The position numbers and the translations under genes are program-made. Below, in pieces: positions 1 to 8,799 of a stretch of 16,771 bases of DNA. This DNA comes from Trichomonas tenax. Lineage: Eukaryota > Parabasalia > Trichomonadida > Trichomonadidae. The DNA lies in the NCBI GenBank assembly GCA_023091735.1, contig JALKBU010001099.1:1-16771 (forward strand), written 5' to 3'. The notes below the pieces were generated by a model. The model saw nothing but the letters and a program-made list of their open reading frames with translations, was not told the DNA's origin and did not search any database. Numbering within the stretch: the stretch's first letter is position 1; each line of letters begins with the position of its first letter.

Positions 1-198
1 TTTGTAATGCAATCAATGATTTGATAGATATATAGACTGTGCCACTTATACCACTGGATAGACAACTATCAATAAGTACATGAAAGTACTTTCAAATCGA
101 AAAAATATTGATCAAATAAAAAGTTATTAAGGTCGCGGGACTACACCACAGAAGGAAAAATTTTGCCAAAAAATTGACGATAAACAAAAAAAAATTTA

Positions 199-1650
199 AT
201 GAGTGAAATTCCTTTTGATGAATCGATTTTGCCGGAGTTATTGTTGAAACACCGCGAAATTGAAAACATCGTTTTCAATCCCTATGGCGAAAACATAGAG
301 AAATTCAAGAATTTAGTTGCAAATTCAGAAATATCGATTCTAAACATGCTTTACAGAATGATTTTGTGTTCAGCAAATGCAAACAGAAGATATTTCAAAA
401 CGCTCGGTGACTTTTGGGTCATGCTTCCTCGTTCAAATTTTAATATTGAAAATACTTATTTCGTTAATTATTTGTTAAAACGTGGTGTTGCTTCACCATC
501 GAACTTCTTCTATCGATTACCAGACGATTTTCCAGATTATAAAAATGTTGAAGATATATTTGAAAAAGATACAATCGGACAAGCGATTCTTAACGATAAT
601 TTCGATGAATTTATTAAATACTGCGCTTCCATTAACATATATACACATATGATCAATGTTGATGGAATATTAAAAAATATAATTTTAGTTGCAGCTTATT
701 TTGGAGCTTCAAAAATATTCAAATGGTGTTTAACAAATGATTTTCCTGTGACTGATCTTGTCAGAATAGATGCAATCATTGGAGGAAACATAGAAATCGT
801 TGAATATATTTCAAACTTAAGCTACACTTTCGAAGATTGCATTGATGTCGCGATAAAATATCACCAGGATGAAATCTTTGCATGGATTTTCAGTCAGCAC
901 ACTCCTGACTTCTCATTGGTGCAGTGTGTAATGGACTGCAACAGTTTGGCATTAGTTTATGGCATTAAACTTGAATTCGATATTAATCAAACGAACGCAG
1001 ATGGAGATTCATCATTAAATTGGGCAACATTCTATGGTGCTCTTGATCTATGTGATTATCTATTAACGTGTGGTGCCAACATTGAGCAAATCAACTCAAG
1101 TGATATTCAGCCTCTCGCTATGGCCGCAAATCAAGGATATTATGATCTCGTGAAATTATTTTTGTCAAGGAATGCAAATGTCAACAGTATTAGTGATTCT
1201 AATAGAACACCGCTGTTTTTCGCAGTTGCAAACAATCACCCATCTATTGTTGAATTGCTTTTAGATAATGGAGCAAAAACGGATTTATTGACTATTGATA
1301 ATCTTTCGATAACATTCATCGCATGTTTTAATGGAAGCAAAGAATCTCTCGATGTTTTACTTTCTCACGGAGTTAAACTTAGAGGTGATGAAATAAGTGG
1401 TGCTGCATACTGCCCGAGACTAGAAGTGATGAAGTATTTATTTGATATCGGACAAGACATCAATGTCATTGGTCCTTTAGGAGAAACACCATTGTCTTTT
1501 GCTGTTGCTTCTGGACATCCACAAAATGTTAAATTTTTATTGGAACTTGGCGCAAATACATTGTTTGAGAACTCAAGAGGCCTTATTCCACTTGATTTAT
1601 GTGTTTCCAGCGAAATCAAAGAAATTCTTCTCGAATCAATGAAGAAATAA
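199..1650 (+). CDS. Ankyrin-repeat protein with DUF3447-like N-terminal region
   Basis: This 483-residue protein has no signal peptide or membrane segment and is probably a cytosolic or nuclear protein-binding adaptor. The N-terminal half (about residues 1-250) is helical and resembles the DUF3447 region common in trichomonad and Entamoeba ankyrin proteins, for example IILVAAYFGASKIFKWCL near 161-178 and IIGGNIEIVEYISN near 193-206. The C-terminal half has at least four recognisable ankyrin repeats starting near 268, 301, 336 and 427, with signatures such as TPLFFAVANNHPSIVELLLD (337-356) and TPLSFAVASGHPQNVKFLL (430-448). The repeat near 370-400 is degenerate. The first ATG follows an A-rich leader and is preceded by stops, so it is the natural start. 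The TAA stop runs into a TAAA, the usual trichomonad poly(A) signal context. Such genes form very large families in trichomonads and the ligand cannot be predicted. Confidence 0.9.
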   Translation: MSEIPFDESILPELLLKHREIENIVFNPYGENIEKFKNLVANSEISILNMLYRMILCSANANRRYFKTLGDFWVMLPRSNFNIENTYFVNYLLKRGVASPSNFFYRLPDDFPDYKNVEDIFEKDTIGQAILNDNFDEFIKYCASINIYTHMINVDGILKNIILVAAYFGASKIFKWCLTNDFPVTDLVRIDAIIGGNIEIVEYISNLSYTFEDCIDVAIKYHQDEIFAWIFSQHTPDFSLVQCVMDCNSLALVYGIKLEFDINQTNADGDSSLNWATFYGALDLCDYLLTCGANIEQINSSDIQPLAMAANQGYYDLVKLFLSRNANVNSISDSNRTPLFFAVANNHPSIVELLLDNGAKTDLLTIDNLSITFIACFNGSKESLDVLLSHGVKLRGDEISGAAYCPRLEVMKYLFDIGQDINVIGPLGETPLSFAVASGHPQNVKFLLELGANTLFENSRGLIPLDLCVSSEIKEILLESMKK

Positions 1651-2116
1651 AATTTTGTTTAATTTATTGCAATAAACACATCTCTATAAAAATTATTGCA
1701 CATATCTTAGTAATTTTGCAAAATATGAAAATATTGCTTTTTTTATCGAATTATTAACGATAATAAAAAACTTTTGAATTAATGAATACAACTATTAAAA
1801 CACGCTGTTTTATTTGATTGCATGAATAATGATCATGTAGGCAATGCTTAAATATGATTATATTGAATATTTTGATAATGAATAATCAAAATTAAAAGTT
1901 GAGAACATGTTTAGTATGATGCCTAAGTTGAGGCTATTTCATATCTATGCAGCAAAGTTCCCTTATGCATGAATATTGACGCCGATAAAATCCGTATGTG
2001 AAAATGGAATGAATAGAATACACAGAAGTCCAAAATTCGCCCAAATATAGTGACTGTGAATGACAAAAACAGAGAATGTTCAAAAAAGATATTTACAAAC
2101 AAACAAAAAAGCAAAA
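1651..2116. other. Intergenic, AT-rich, no gene seen
   Basis: This 466-base spacer lies between the convergent ankyrin gene and ubiquitin-like relic. It is AT-rich. The one longish minus-strand frame (1923-2159) is a leucine/phenylalanine-rich translation of low-complexity DNA overlapping the end of the relic in another frame, and it has no recognisable domain. Confidence 0.6.
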
Positions 2117-2824
2117 TTACAATCTTCCGATGAATGGCAATGGTTCTGTACTGATGCAAGGAACATAGTCTAAGTTAGTTGGCTCATCTTCAACTATAAC
2201 AAAATCATCAGGCTCATTAACTGCTTCCTGGAGCTCAGAGATGATCTGGTGCTTCGTTTCATAGATAGAACACATTGAATATTCGTTCTTTATGGTCCTG
2301 TTACTATCAATGTCATAAAAATTAGAATTAAGGAAGGAACGGTCCCGGATGGCTGAAATTGGTCCTATAACAGAATCATTGCAAGTGCACTGTACTTCTT
2401 CTATGTATTTAATGATATGCTCGAAAATATCCTGTAATTCTGGAAGGATATGGACGAAAGCTTGAACTGAAGCGCTTCCCATTGTTGATTTGATTGTATT
2501 GATGGTATCATTGAACATGTCATCAGGCACTGTGGCCAAATTAGTGATCGATGAGAAGATTTCGTTAACTAATCTTTTTGGAGACTGCAGGAGGAAATTT
2601 TCTTAACCTTTGACGTACATATGTAATATAGATTCATGTCCTACACCGATTGTATCAAGGTTGACCTCATTCTTCAACACTTTTCCATTGAATATCAATT
2701 GCATCTTCGAAGGAGAGATATCCAGCTGCTTCTACATCTCATCCTTCACTTAACCGACGGACATTGAGTCCGAGAATGGAGCATAGAACTCAAGGCCTTA
2801 AAACATAACAATGTACGCGTTCAT
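2117..2824 (-). pseudogene. Ubiquitin-like-domain protein, frame broken by four TAA/TAG codons
   Basis: On the minus strand from the ATG at 2824 one frame runs 236 codons to TAA at 2117-2119 without a frameshift. Residues 1-73 align to ubiquitin with no gaps and identical numbering: LIFNGK at 43-48 matches ubiquitin 43-48, with L56, E64, S65, L67 and H68 also matching. The remaining 160 residues are helical and unrecognised; the segment from about 75 to 235 contains EIFSSITNLATVPDDMF. Four in-frame stops interrupt the frame: TAA 2798-2800 (codon 9), TAA 2750-2752 (codon 25), TAG 2732-2734 (codon 31) and TAA 2603-2605 (codon 74). All are one C-to-T change from a Gln codon, and codon 31 is Gln in ubiquitin. 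Eight ordinary CAA/CAG codons remain in the frame. The downstream 161 codons are open but have no early ATG. It is called a pseudogene because neighbouring genes use TAA as a real stop. Confidence 0.7.
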
Positions 2825-3881
2825 CTTAGAAAAAATAAAATAAAAAGGTTTTTTTAACATCGACATTAATCTATTTTTGATATACTACTTTATGGCGTAT
2901 AATTAAAATGAGCTAAAAATGAAAATTGAATTCTTCCAATTATTTACGAGATTTTATTTATAAATTGATGCATAGACTGTATGTGTTCATATTAAATAGC
3001 GAACATTTGGCCAATTTATTCAAATTTCATGATTGAAAAGGATTCAATTTTGATAGATGTTCTCAATTGATTTTTGAATTGAGTTATGAATTTTTGTTTT
3101 TAAATAATCATGTATTTCGATTCAGTAAGTGTGAGTATCTTCTTAATAAAAGAAAATTGATATTGTTTTTGGATTCAATGCTGCTAGAAAAAAATATCTT
3201 TCAAAAATTAATTTTAACAAAATTAGCGTTTTGTTCACCACCAAACGTATATTAACATTTCAAAAGATTTTTTAAAAAAATGTAGCAACTTTTCATCGGA
3301 ATATTTTTGATAATTTTGTTAAAGACATTTTTTAATCTTCCCAATTTTGTGTAGTGAATCGGAATTTAAACAAAATCATTTTTTTTCTAACAGAAGTGTT
3401 TTAACTCTCAAATTTGGTTTTTTAGCGACCAAAATTGGTAAAATTAGCATTACTATTATGTAAATATTATGATAAACCATATATTAAAAAGTGGATAAGG
3501 TTAAAAGTCACGTTTTTCCGCAATTTATTTGACACAATTGGCATTAATACAATAGTATATATGATGCAAATTATTTTTCCATCGTTTTTATTTTTGAATG
3601 CTTTATTTTTATTAATCAACAATTTCATTGGGAGGCTATGAGTATAAGTTGGTGTATCACTTTAAAAACATGCAACATGTGCATGCATCTATGTATATTG
3701 TCATTTCCACAATGATTTCGTGTATTTATAAATTAAGATACTGGACAATTATTCAATTAGGAGCTTGTATTATTTGTAATATGTTACTCTGTTGTTAGCA
3801 TGTGATATATTTATAATAAATATTGCTATTTACTCAATAATAAGCTGATATCAAATTGTTAATGAAAAATATGAAACGATA
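2825..3881. other. Intergenic, very AT-rich, no supported gene
   Basis: About 1.06 kb of T-rich, low-complexity sequence. The short plus-strand frames at 3067-3255 and 3435-3641 translate to Leu/Phe/Ile/Asn-rich peptides with no domain, and there is no Inr placed to serve them. No RNA gene or repeat was recognised. Confidence 0.5.
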
Positions 3882-4329
3882 TTAAATGTTTAACACTACA
3901 TCTATGTATGGCATCACATAAGAGTTATATTTGCCCATACATGTTTGATCTGGTTCTGACCCCCAGAGTTGATACACTTCTGCTAATCCCATGAGTTTTT
4001 TCATGTGCCTTTTCAAATATTTAGCTGAAAATGGCTGTAGAAAGTCTTATGGATTATATTTATCATAAAATCCTTTCCTTTTTTGAGAATTTCATTTCAA
4101 TACAATATGGGATGTTTTTAGTGCATGATTCGGGTTTTGTTATGCCTAGGAATGGCATTTTTCTAGTTTTGGTGGCAAATTACACGATATTGCCAATCTC
4201 GTAAATTTTGTGAATAAAGTTTATCCTTCGTTTTGTTGATCACTAAACTAGGTTTTGCCAACATTATTTATACCTTCGTTTATAAAGCCTCCTGTAACGT
4301 TATTTTGCTAAGATAAGTTTATTGTTCAT
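3882..4329 (-). pseudogene. Possible degraded protein gene, unrecognised
   Basis: From an ATG at 4329 the minus strand gives coding-like peptide segments, for example FATKTRKMPFLGITKPESCT. A frame change near 4060 is followed by DFLQPFSAKYLKRHMKKLMG and MGKYNSYVMPYIDV, ending at TAA 3882-3884. Several in-frame TAA codons and at least one TGA interrupt it. It is very basic at the N-terminal end and matches no family I know. The case rests on composition and continuity only, which is weak evidence in DNA this AT-rich. It lies head-to-head with the plus-strand frame beginning at 4346. Confidence 0.3.
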
Positions 4330-4337
4330 TTTATAAG
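4326..4337 (+). promoter_or_regulatory. Inr-like initiator upstream of ATG 4346
   Basis: TCATTTTATAAG matches the trichomonad initiator style (TCA, then pyrimidine and T/A-rich). With transcription starting at the A at 4328, the leader to the ATG at 4346 would be 18 nt, typical for trichomonads. It supports a former gene whose coding region is interrupted by the transposon at 4411. Confidence 0.4.
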
Positions 4338-4345
4338 ACGTAAAT

Positions 4346-4453
4346 ATGATGACAAGGAAGCATATAAACATTTATGAAGAAATACTGAGTTTGGTCTCTT
4401 TATATAAATACCCAGATGTTCGACAAGATGCAAGTCCCCTGCTTAATTTGTGA
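4346..4453 (+). pseudogene. 5' end of a possible host gene cut by the transposon
   Basis: An ATG at 4346 opens a frame whose first 21 codons (MMTRKHINIYEEILSLVSLY, then K) lie outside the mobile element. The frame then runs into the left terminal repeat and stops at TGA 4451-4453, a 35-residue product. If the element is removed together with one TA copy, codon 22 becomes TAT and the frame continues FRNPEKNYSVIID at 6781-6819, before a TGA at 6820-6822. The product is not recognised. That this was a gene is inferred from the Inr-like sequence, the ATG and the coding-like continuation on the far side. Confidence 0.35.
4411..4440 (+). repeat. Left terminal inverted repeat
   Basis: Thirty bases beginning CCCAGATGTTCG and ending CCCCT. 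They match the reverse complement of 6748-6777 except at position 26 (C here, T in the right copy). The flanking TA is at 4409-4410. Similarity ends immediately after position 30. Confidence 0.9.
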
Positions 4454-5286
4454 GGTTTACACAACGATAGCCATTTTGATGAATGCTTGCAGGAGGTTGC
4501 TACGGGGCAGACCATAATCTTGAGGTCAGAGCTTCGGCAAAACTCTTAGTTTCAACCTGAGGAACAGTCCAGTGTCCTCTGCATAGTCTAACAGCCACTT
4601 TCTTCACCTTGATATTCAAATTATCCAGATATCTACTCGGTCAACCATGCATTTTTGCCCTGGATTGAGTGAGCTAGTTACATGTGGACATCAAAAAGCT
4701 AAACTAGGCCAAAAAATAATGTTCACGTGTAGACTTTTCAAAAGTTTCAAGTTATCTCCATCACCAAATACTTTTTTCGCTTTTCATGACGATATACATA
4801 AATTAGAGGCAATGTGCATTTCAACTACACTAGTGCTAATTCCACACGCTCTAGAAACGTCCATTTTTACCTCATTAAATTAGATGTTTCTCGATGAATC
4901 ATACGATAAGGTCTTATCTTTTTGAGGTGATGTTATATGTATACAACAACCTTTCATCCTTTCGATTTTCAAAAATTACTGTAAATTTTGCTGAATAAAT
5001 TGCAGATATAATATGCAACAAGTGTTTTTTTTTCTTTACAAAAAGAATAATTATATACAATCAAACCCCCTAAATACATTCATATTGATATTTTTAACAT
5101 ATTTTGTAATTTTGATAAAAAATTAATAATTTTTTTTCAATTTTAGAGACAACGGCTTAAAATATCATAAATCATAAATTAAATCTTATATCCATTATTC
5201 ATATTTATTTAATAATATGATATTTAAAACATTTGCACCAAAAAGAAGAAAATTTTATACAAATTGTGTTTAATTTGTAGTCCAAG
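4441..5286. other. Transposon interior downstream of the transposase, no intact gene
   Basis: About 850 bases between the left terminal repeat and the transposase stop. On the minus strand, from an ATG at 4864, there are coding-like segments (MDVSRACGISTSVVEMHIAS, and in a shifted frame VKKVAVRLCRGHWTVPQVET near 4505-4610) interrupted by TGA, TAG, TAA and a frame change. This may be a second decayed reading frame of the element or of older inserted DNA. No family was recognised. The segment 4920-5280 is low-complexity AT-rich DNA. Confidence 0.35.
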
Positions 5287-6701
5287 CTATAAGTGAAAAC
5301 ATATTTCATCAGCAAACGTGTTCACACATGATAGAATCTGATAGAAAGAATTATTATCTTTATAATCAAACAATTTGTAATTTTTATTCTTCATCTGAAG
5401 AGGTAAAAAGTCGGGGTCATGCTTGTCGACGATTTCTTCATCATCGCTTTCTGTGTTGAAATCTTCTCTGATAACTGGCCTGCGTGTAGGAGCAAAGTCT
5501 TCAAGCCTTGTGCCAGGAATTCTCCAAGCATTGATTAAAGTTGAAAGGCTCACTTTCTTTTAAATATTAAGAAACATTGTCGCCGCTTCAACTTTCGAAA
5601 ATGGAGTTGAAGACTCAAACATCCGATCTGCACACATTCTTGCAGCAGTTTGCTTGATCGCTCCGAACACAAAGCGATCAAGCGGCTGATATTCATCGGT
5701 CCCACTTGTAGGGATCCAAATGATGTAGATATCCAGCTATACTGCTTTCTTTTCAACCTGCTCACAGTCATGTGATGAATAATGGTCCATGAGTATGGCA
5801 ACAGGATTTCCCTCCGCCAATTCATGAACATATTCAAGATATTTCAGGATGTTTCAGTCCTTGTGTTTCCTGGAGAATGCATATTGACATAATTAACGTC
5901 AGATTCCACACCATTGAACTGTCCATGACATCTCTGAGTGGTTCCTTGAGCAAGAAGTATTGGAGGGAACGTCATACATGCCAAATTAATGGTTGCAATT
6001 ACTGTAAATTTCTGTTTTTCATCTGATGTAAGATGAGCTGTTTGCTGTGCATTCTTTTCGGCTAGAACCTCTCCATCACCGTAGATGAAATTCCATGGTG
6101 TTTCATCACAGTTAAACATGTATTCAGGAGGATACAAGTCTATTGCATCATTGATTTCATCAATGAATTTCTCTACTGCTTCCATTCTTGCCTCCGATCT
6201 TTTCTTTTTTCGTATTTTTCGAAATGTAAGAACATTTCTTAATACAAAACGCTTCACTGTGGAATGGGCCAATAGTTTCCCATCATTCTTGTCTTGGTGC
6301 AAAGAATGATGGAACTCAGTTAAAACATTTTGCAAATGCTTTCTTCTTACAGGAATTCCGTATGCAAGATATTGCGTTTTTAGCTTATCTTTTATTTGTT
6401 CATCTTCATTTCGATTAAAAATAAGTTTTCCTTTTTCCCAGTCATCCCCAGGTCTCCATTCTTTTCCTTTTATGCTTCTCTTTTTATACCACTTGGACAG
6501 TGTATATAATGGTATTTTGCTTTTCTTTTCAATTTTTGCTAATTGTATTTTTATTTTGTTATTTTCGCACATTTCAAAATATTTGAAAATTTTTTCTACC
6601 AGGGCTGAATCATGATAGTAGATATTATGTCTAACAGGAGGCGTATATTGTATACTTTCACTACTGTTCATGATTTGTATCAGCTCTAGGTAGCTGGCCA
6701 T
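5287..6701 (-). pseudogene. Broken DDE-type (pogo/Tigger-like) transposase
   Basis: The frame starts at ATG 6701 (MASYLEL...), just inside the right terminal repeat. It runs open to TGA 5844-5846. Near residues 50-75 it has a probable helix-turn-helix region (KSKIPLYTLSKWYKKRS), and the first catalytic Asp lies in FNCDETPWNF. A frameshift of the -1 type just before the TGA moves the coding sequence to another frame. That frame carries AILMDHYSSHD (second Asp), WIPTSGTDEYQPLDRFVFG (third Asp in QPLD) and a C-terminal acidic tail ending FADEICFHL at the TAA at 5287. The second frame is further interrupted by TAG 5737-5739 and TAA 5560-5562, both at positions that read plausibly as Gln. The reading order and the three acidic residues identify the family; enzyme activity is not expected from this copy. 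Confidence 0.85.
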
Positions 6702-6747
6702 GGTCAAACTGAAATAATCGTTATCGTCCGATGTTTCCCCGGCCTAA

Positions 6748-6777
6748 AGGGAACTTGCATCTTGTCGAACATCTGGG
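6748..6777 (-). repeat. Right terminal inverted repeat
   Basis: The reverse complement begins CCCAGATGTTCGACAAGATG and matches the left terminal repeat at 29 of 30 positions. It is followed on the outside by TA (6778-6779), the second copy of the target duplication. Confidence 0.9.
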
Positions 6778-7590
6778 TATTTTCGAAATCCAGAGAAAAA
6801 TTATTCTGTTATTATTGACTGATCAACACCTTAAGGTTTATTCCAACGAACAGCAAAAGGACACAGAGTTGATTTGGTTAATATTCGCTCATATGTTATT
6901 CAAAAATCAACAAAGTGAACAGATATTAAAACGACAGACTTAAAAATCAAATTTCTGCCTGCAGTTTAGACTATGTGACCATGAACTCATTTATCCAAGC
7001 AAAAAAATAATCAAGAATTTTCAAATTTAAAAAAACATATCTAAAAGAAAGGTCACTTTACAGCCAAACATAGCAGAACTTATAACGACGAAATTACAAG
7101 GCGGAAAAATAAAGAGAGTATATTATTCAAAACATATTTTGGCATTCGAGTGTTTTAAACTCGCTAATATATTCCTTCTGAAGAATTCAAAGCTGTAACA
7201 TCATCACATGTACAGATTTTTCCAGGATAATTCTGAGACCTTGCATTCGCTTGTTCAAGACCTAGTATGAATAAAAAGAAGTGCTTTGTATCACAGATAG
7301 AGGTTCTGGGTTCATTATTTGTTGTTTTTAACGATTTTGTAATAAATCAACATTTATTTTGAATCTTTTTGAGACAATCTGCCTGTTATGCTTGAGATTG
7401 ACTAGCCATCAAGCTTCTTTATATTATAATTGAGTGCATATCTATATTATCATCTTCTGTATGTTTCCACAGCTCATTTAATATGTCCGAAGAAATTGTT
7501 TAGTTCTTTCTGTCATGTAAAGATATTTACATGTCTTAAATTTATAAAAAGCTTGTTTTTAGATAATATTGTAAATTTAACAACAAAAGA
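6778..7590. other. Region right of transposon, decayed coding-like DNA, no intact gene
   Basis: About 810 bases between the transposon and the end of the Pex22-like gene. The first part continues the reading frame cut at 4410 (FRNPEKNYSVIID at 6781-6819). After stops and apparent frame changes, other coding-like pieces follow, such as NIAELITTKLQGGKIKRVYY at about 7069-7128. A second frame open from 6731 to TAA 6941-6943 includes terminal-repeat sequence and is not convincing on its own. From about 7300 the DNA is ordinary AT-rich spacer. Confidence 0.4.
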
Positions 7591-8157
7591 TTACTTAGAG
7601 AGGATAGAGAAGAACTCTGGGTTAGGATTAGTCATGAAGTTCTCGAAGCTTGGGTTTGTCCACTTTGCATGTGGTGATTCAACTGTAGGTGGAGCGATCA
7701 GTATGCTTGGAATAAAGATAGATGCCTGGTGGATAGCCTCTGGGTTATAATCGAAGTGTGCTGTAGCTTCTAATTGTCGAGACATCGAGGCGCAGCCCAT
7801 TGGTGTCTGACATGGAAGTATATGATTAGGATTAACGAGCCCAGCAAGCCTCTCTGACAAAACTTGCTTAGCGTGAGCGGCTTCTTCCTTATCTTTAACA
7901 ATTATGAAAACGAAAATGCAAGCTCTTTTAGCGAGAATTTCCAGGGCCATGTGAGTTCCCTCGTTCATGTTGAGATCGTCATCGATTAAAACGTGATTAG
8001 CTGTGATTGTTACAATTGGTTTGCTTGTGATTGTTGTAGCTTCTTTGTTCTGGTCTTCATTATTGGCCTTCTTTCCGTTGCCAATGAAAAAGAAGTAAAC
8101 AACGGCAAATATTGCCAATACCAGAAAAACATAAAATGATTCATTTATTTCACTCAT
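7591..8157 (-). CDS. Pex22-like single-pass membrane protein
   Basis: This 188-residue protein has a 7-residue N-terminus, one transmembrane helix at about 8-26 (YVFLVLAIFAVVYFFFIG) and a polar linker to about 45. A compact alpha/beta domain follows at about 47-155, then a short tail (NPSFENFM). The domain's strand-helix order and its ILPCQTPMGCASMSRQLEA segment (113-131) followed by HFDYNPEAI resemble the C-terminal half of plant PEX22. PEX22 anchors the ubiquitin-conjugating enzyme Pex4 to the peroxisome. The expected orientation is N-terminus in the lumen, domain in the cytosol. The start is ATG 8157, not the upstream in-frame codon at 8187, because an initiator at 8163-8174 would begin the transcript at 8172. 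A HAD-like or other Rossmann-type fold is the main alternative. It may tether an E2 to another membrane. Confidence 0.6.
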   Translation of the reverse strand: MSEINESFYVFLVLAIFAVVYFFFIGNGKKANNEDQNKEATTITSKPIVTITANHVLIDDDLNMNEGTHMALEILAKRACIFVFIIVKDKEEAAHAKQVLSERLAGLVNPNHILPCQTPMGCASMSRQLEATAHFDYNPEAIHQASIFIPSILIAPPTVESPHAKWTNPSFENFMTNPNPEFFSILSK

Positions 8158-8162
8158 TATTT

Positions 8163-8174
8163 CTGAAAAAGTGA
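8163..8174 (-). promoter_or_regulatory. Inr initiator of the Pex22-like gene
   Basis: On the minus strand TCACTTTTTCAG is a close match to the trichomonad Inr (TCAYTWTTCA type). Its A at 8172 would give a 15-nt leader before the ATG at 8157. It decides the start codon of this gene. Confidence 0.65.
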
Positions 8175-8337
8175 CGCGAATAATCAAATATTTAGTGATT
8201 GAAAACTCCCTTTTCTTTCAATGAACAGGCCTCAATCTTTGGAATGTAGCTTTGGCACCCACCCAAGTCTCTCGTGCACTCTAAAGAAATTATCAATCTT
8301 TAAAAGGTGTTCGTACTAAAATTTTTTGTTGAGAATT

Positions 8338-8400
8338 GGACAAAAGTGCGCTATCTCTTTATTTTGACATGTAAAGTGTTATTTTTTACGTGTCATATTT
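8338..8400 (+). repeat. Copy of dispersed GGACAAAAGTG / GACATGTAAA repeat words
   Basis: GGACAAAAGTG at 8338-8348 recurs as its reverse complement in altered form at 13191-13200. CTTTATTTTGACAT at 8357-8370 is exactly inverted at 12299-12312. TGACATGTAAA and TTTACGTGTCA form an imperfect inverted pair here (about 8366-8394) and recur at 10200-10250. Confidence 0.5.
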
Positions 8401-8799
8401 CAAAAAAAATAAATGCGCTCTGGGGGAGAAAAGTGCGTGTTATCTCCAAAACTATACCGATGATCCTTAATGAAGCTAATACATTTAAACAAAGTACAAC
8501 ACGTATTATAGTAGCTGGTAATAAAAATTTCATCCAGATAATTTCAAAATACCCAGATTTGCACATCCCGGGTTTAATTTGAGACATATCTATTTCATTA
8601 ATAAAGAACTTGAAGAATATGTGTTTGCTCCTTTAGATTCACCTATAATGGATGCTTCAATAAGTGCAAGCAATGAGTCTTAATAATCAATTTTTCAAAT
8701 AAATTTTAGTACAAACTGTGGCAAAACAGGGTAATTCATTTTTGGAGTTATTTTGTTAAAAGCATTCTCATATTCCACACATCGTCATTATCATTATAT

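Larger units (their letters stand above)
4411..6777 (-). mobile_element. Tc1/mariner-superfamily (pogo-like) DNA transposon
   Basis: This is a complete 2367-bp element. Its ends are 30-bp terminal inverted repeats at 4411-4440 and 6748-6777, identical at 29 of 30 positions and beginning CCCAGATGTTCGACAAGATG. Each end is flanked by TA (4409-4410 and 6778-6779), the TA target duplication of the Tc1/mariner superfamily. The transposase lies on the minus strand (5287-6701) and has the D, D, D layout and QPLD motif of the pogo/Tigger branch. The near-perfect terminal repeats imply a fairly recent insertion, yet the transposase is broken, so this copy could move only with a transposase supplied from elsewhere. 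Confidence 0.85.

Noticed and set aside
3067..3641. Two short plus-strand open frames (62 and 68 codons)
   Set aside because: Leu/Ile/Phe/Asn-rich translations of AT-rich spacer with no domain, no initiator at a suitable distance and no paralogue recognised.
4647..4883. 78-codon plus-strand frame inside the transposon
   Set aside because: It overlaps minus-strand coding-like sequence of the element and has no recognisable motif; probably a shadow.
5550..5837. Separate 95-codon minus-strand gene following the transposase
   Set aside because: It is the out-of-frame translation of the transposase middle region; the true frame there carries MDHYSSHD and QPLD.
7430..7750. 106-codon plus-strand frame
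   Set aside because: Begins with a non-ATG codon and its second half is the antisense of the Pex22-like C-terminus.
8307..8587. Overlapping open frames on both strands
   Set aside because: They cover a repeat-word segment, lack any domain and neither has a proper initiator.
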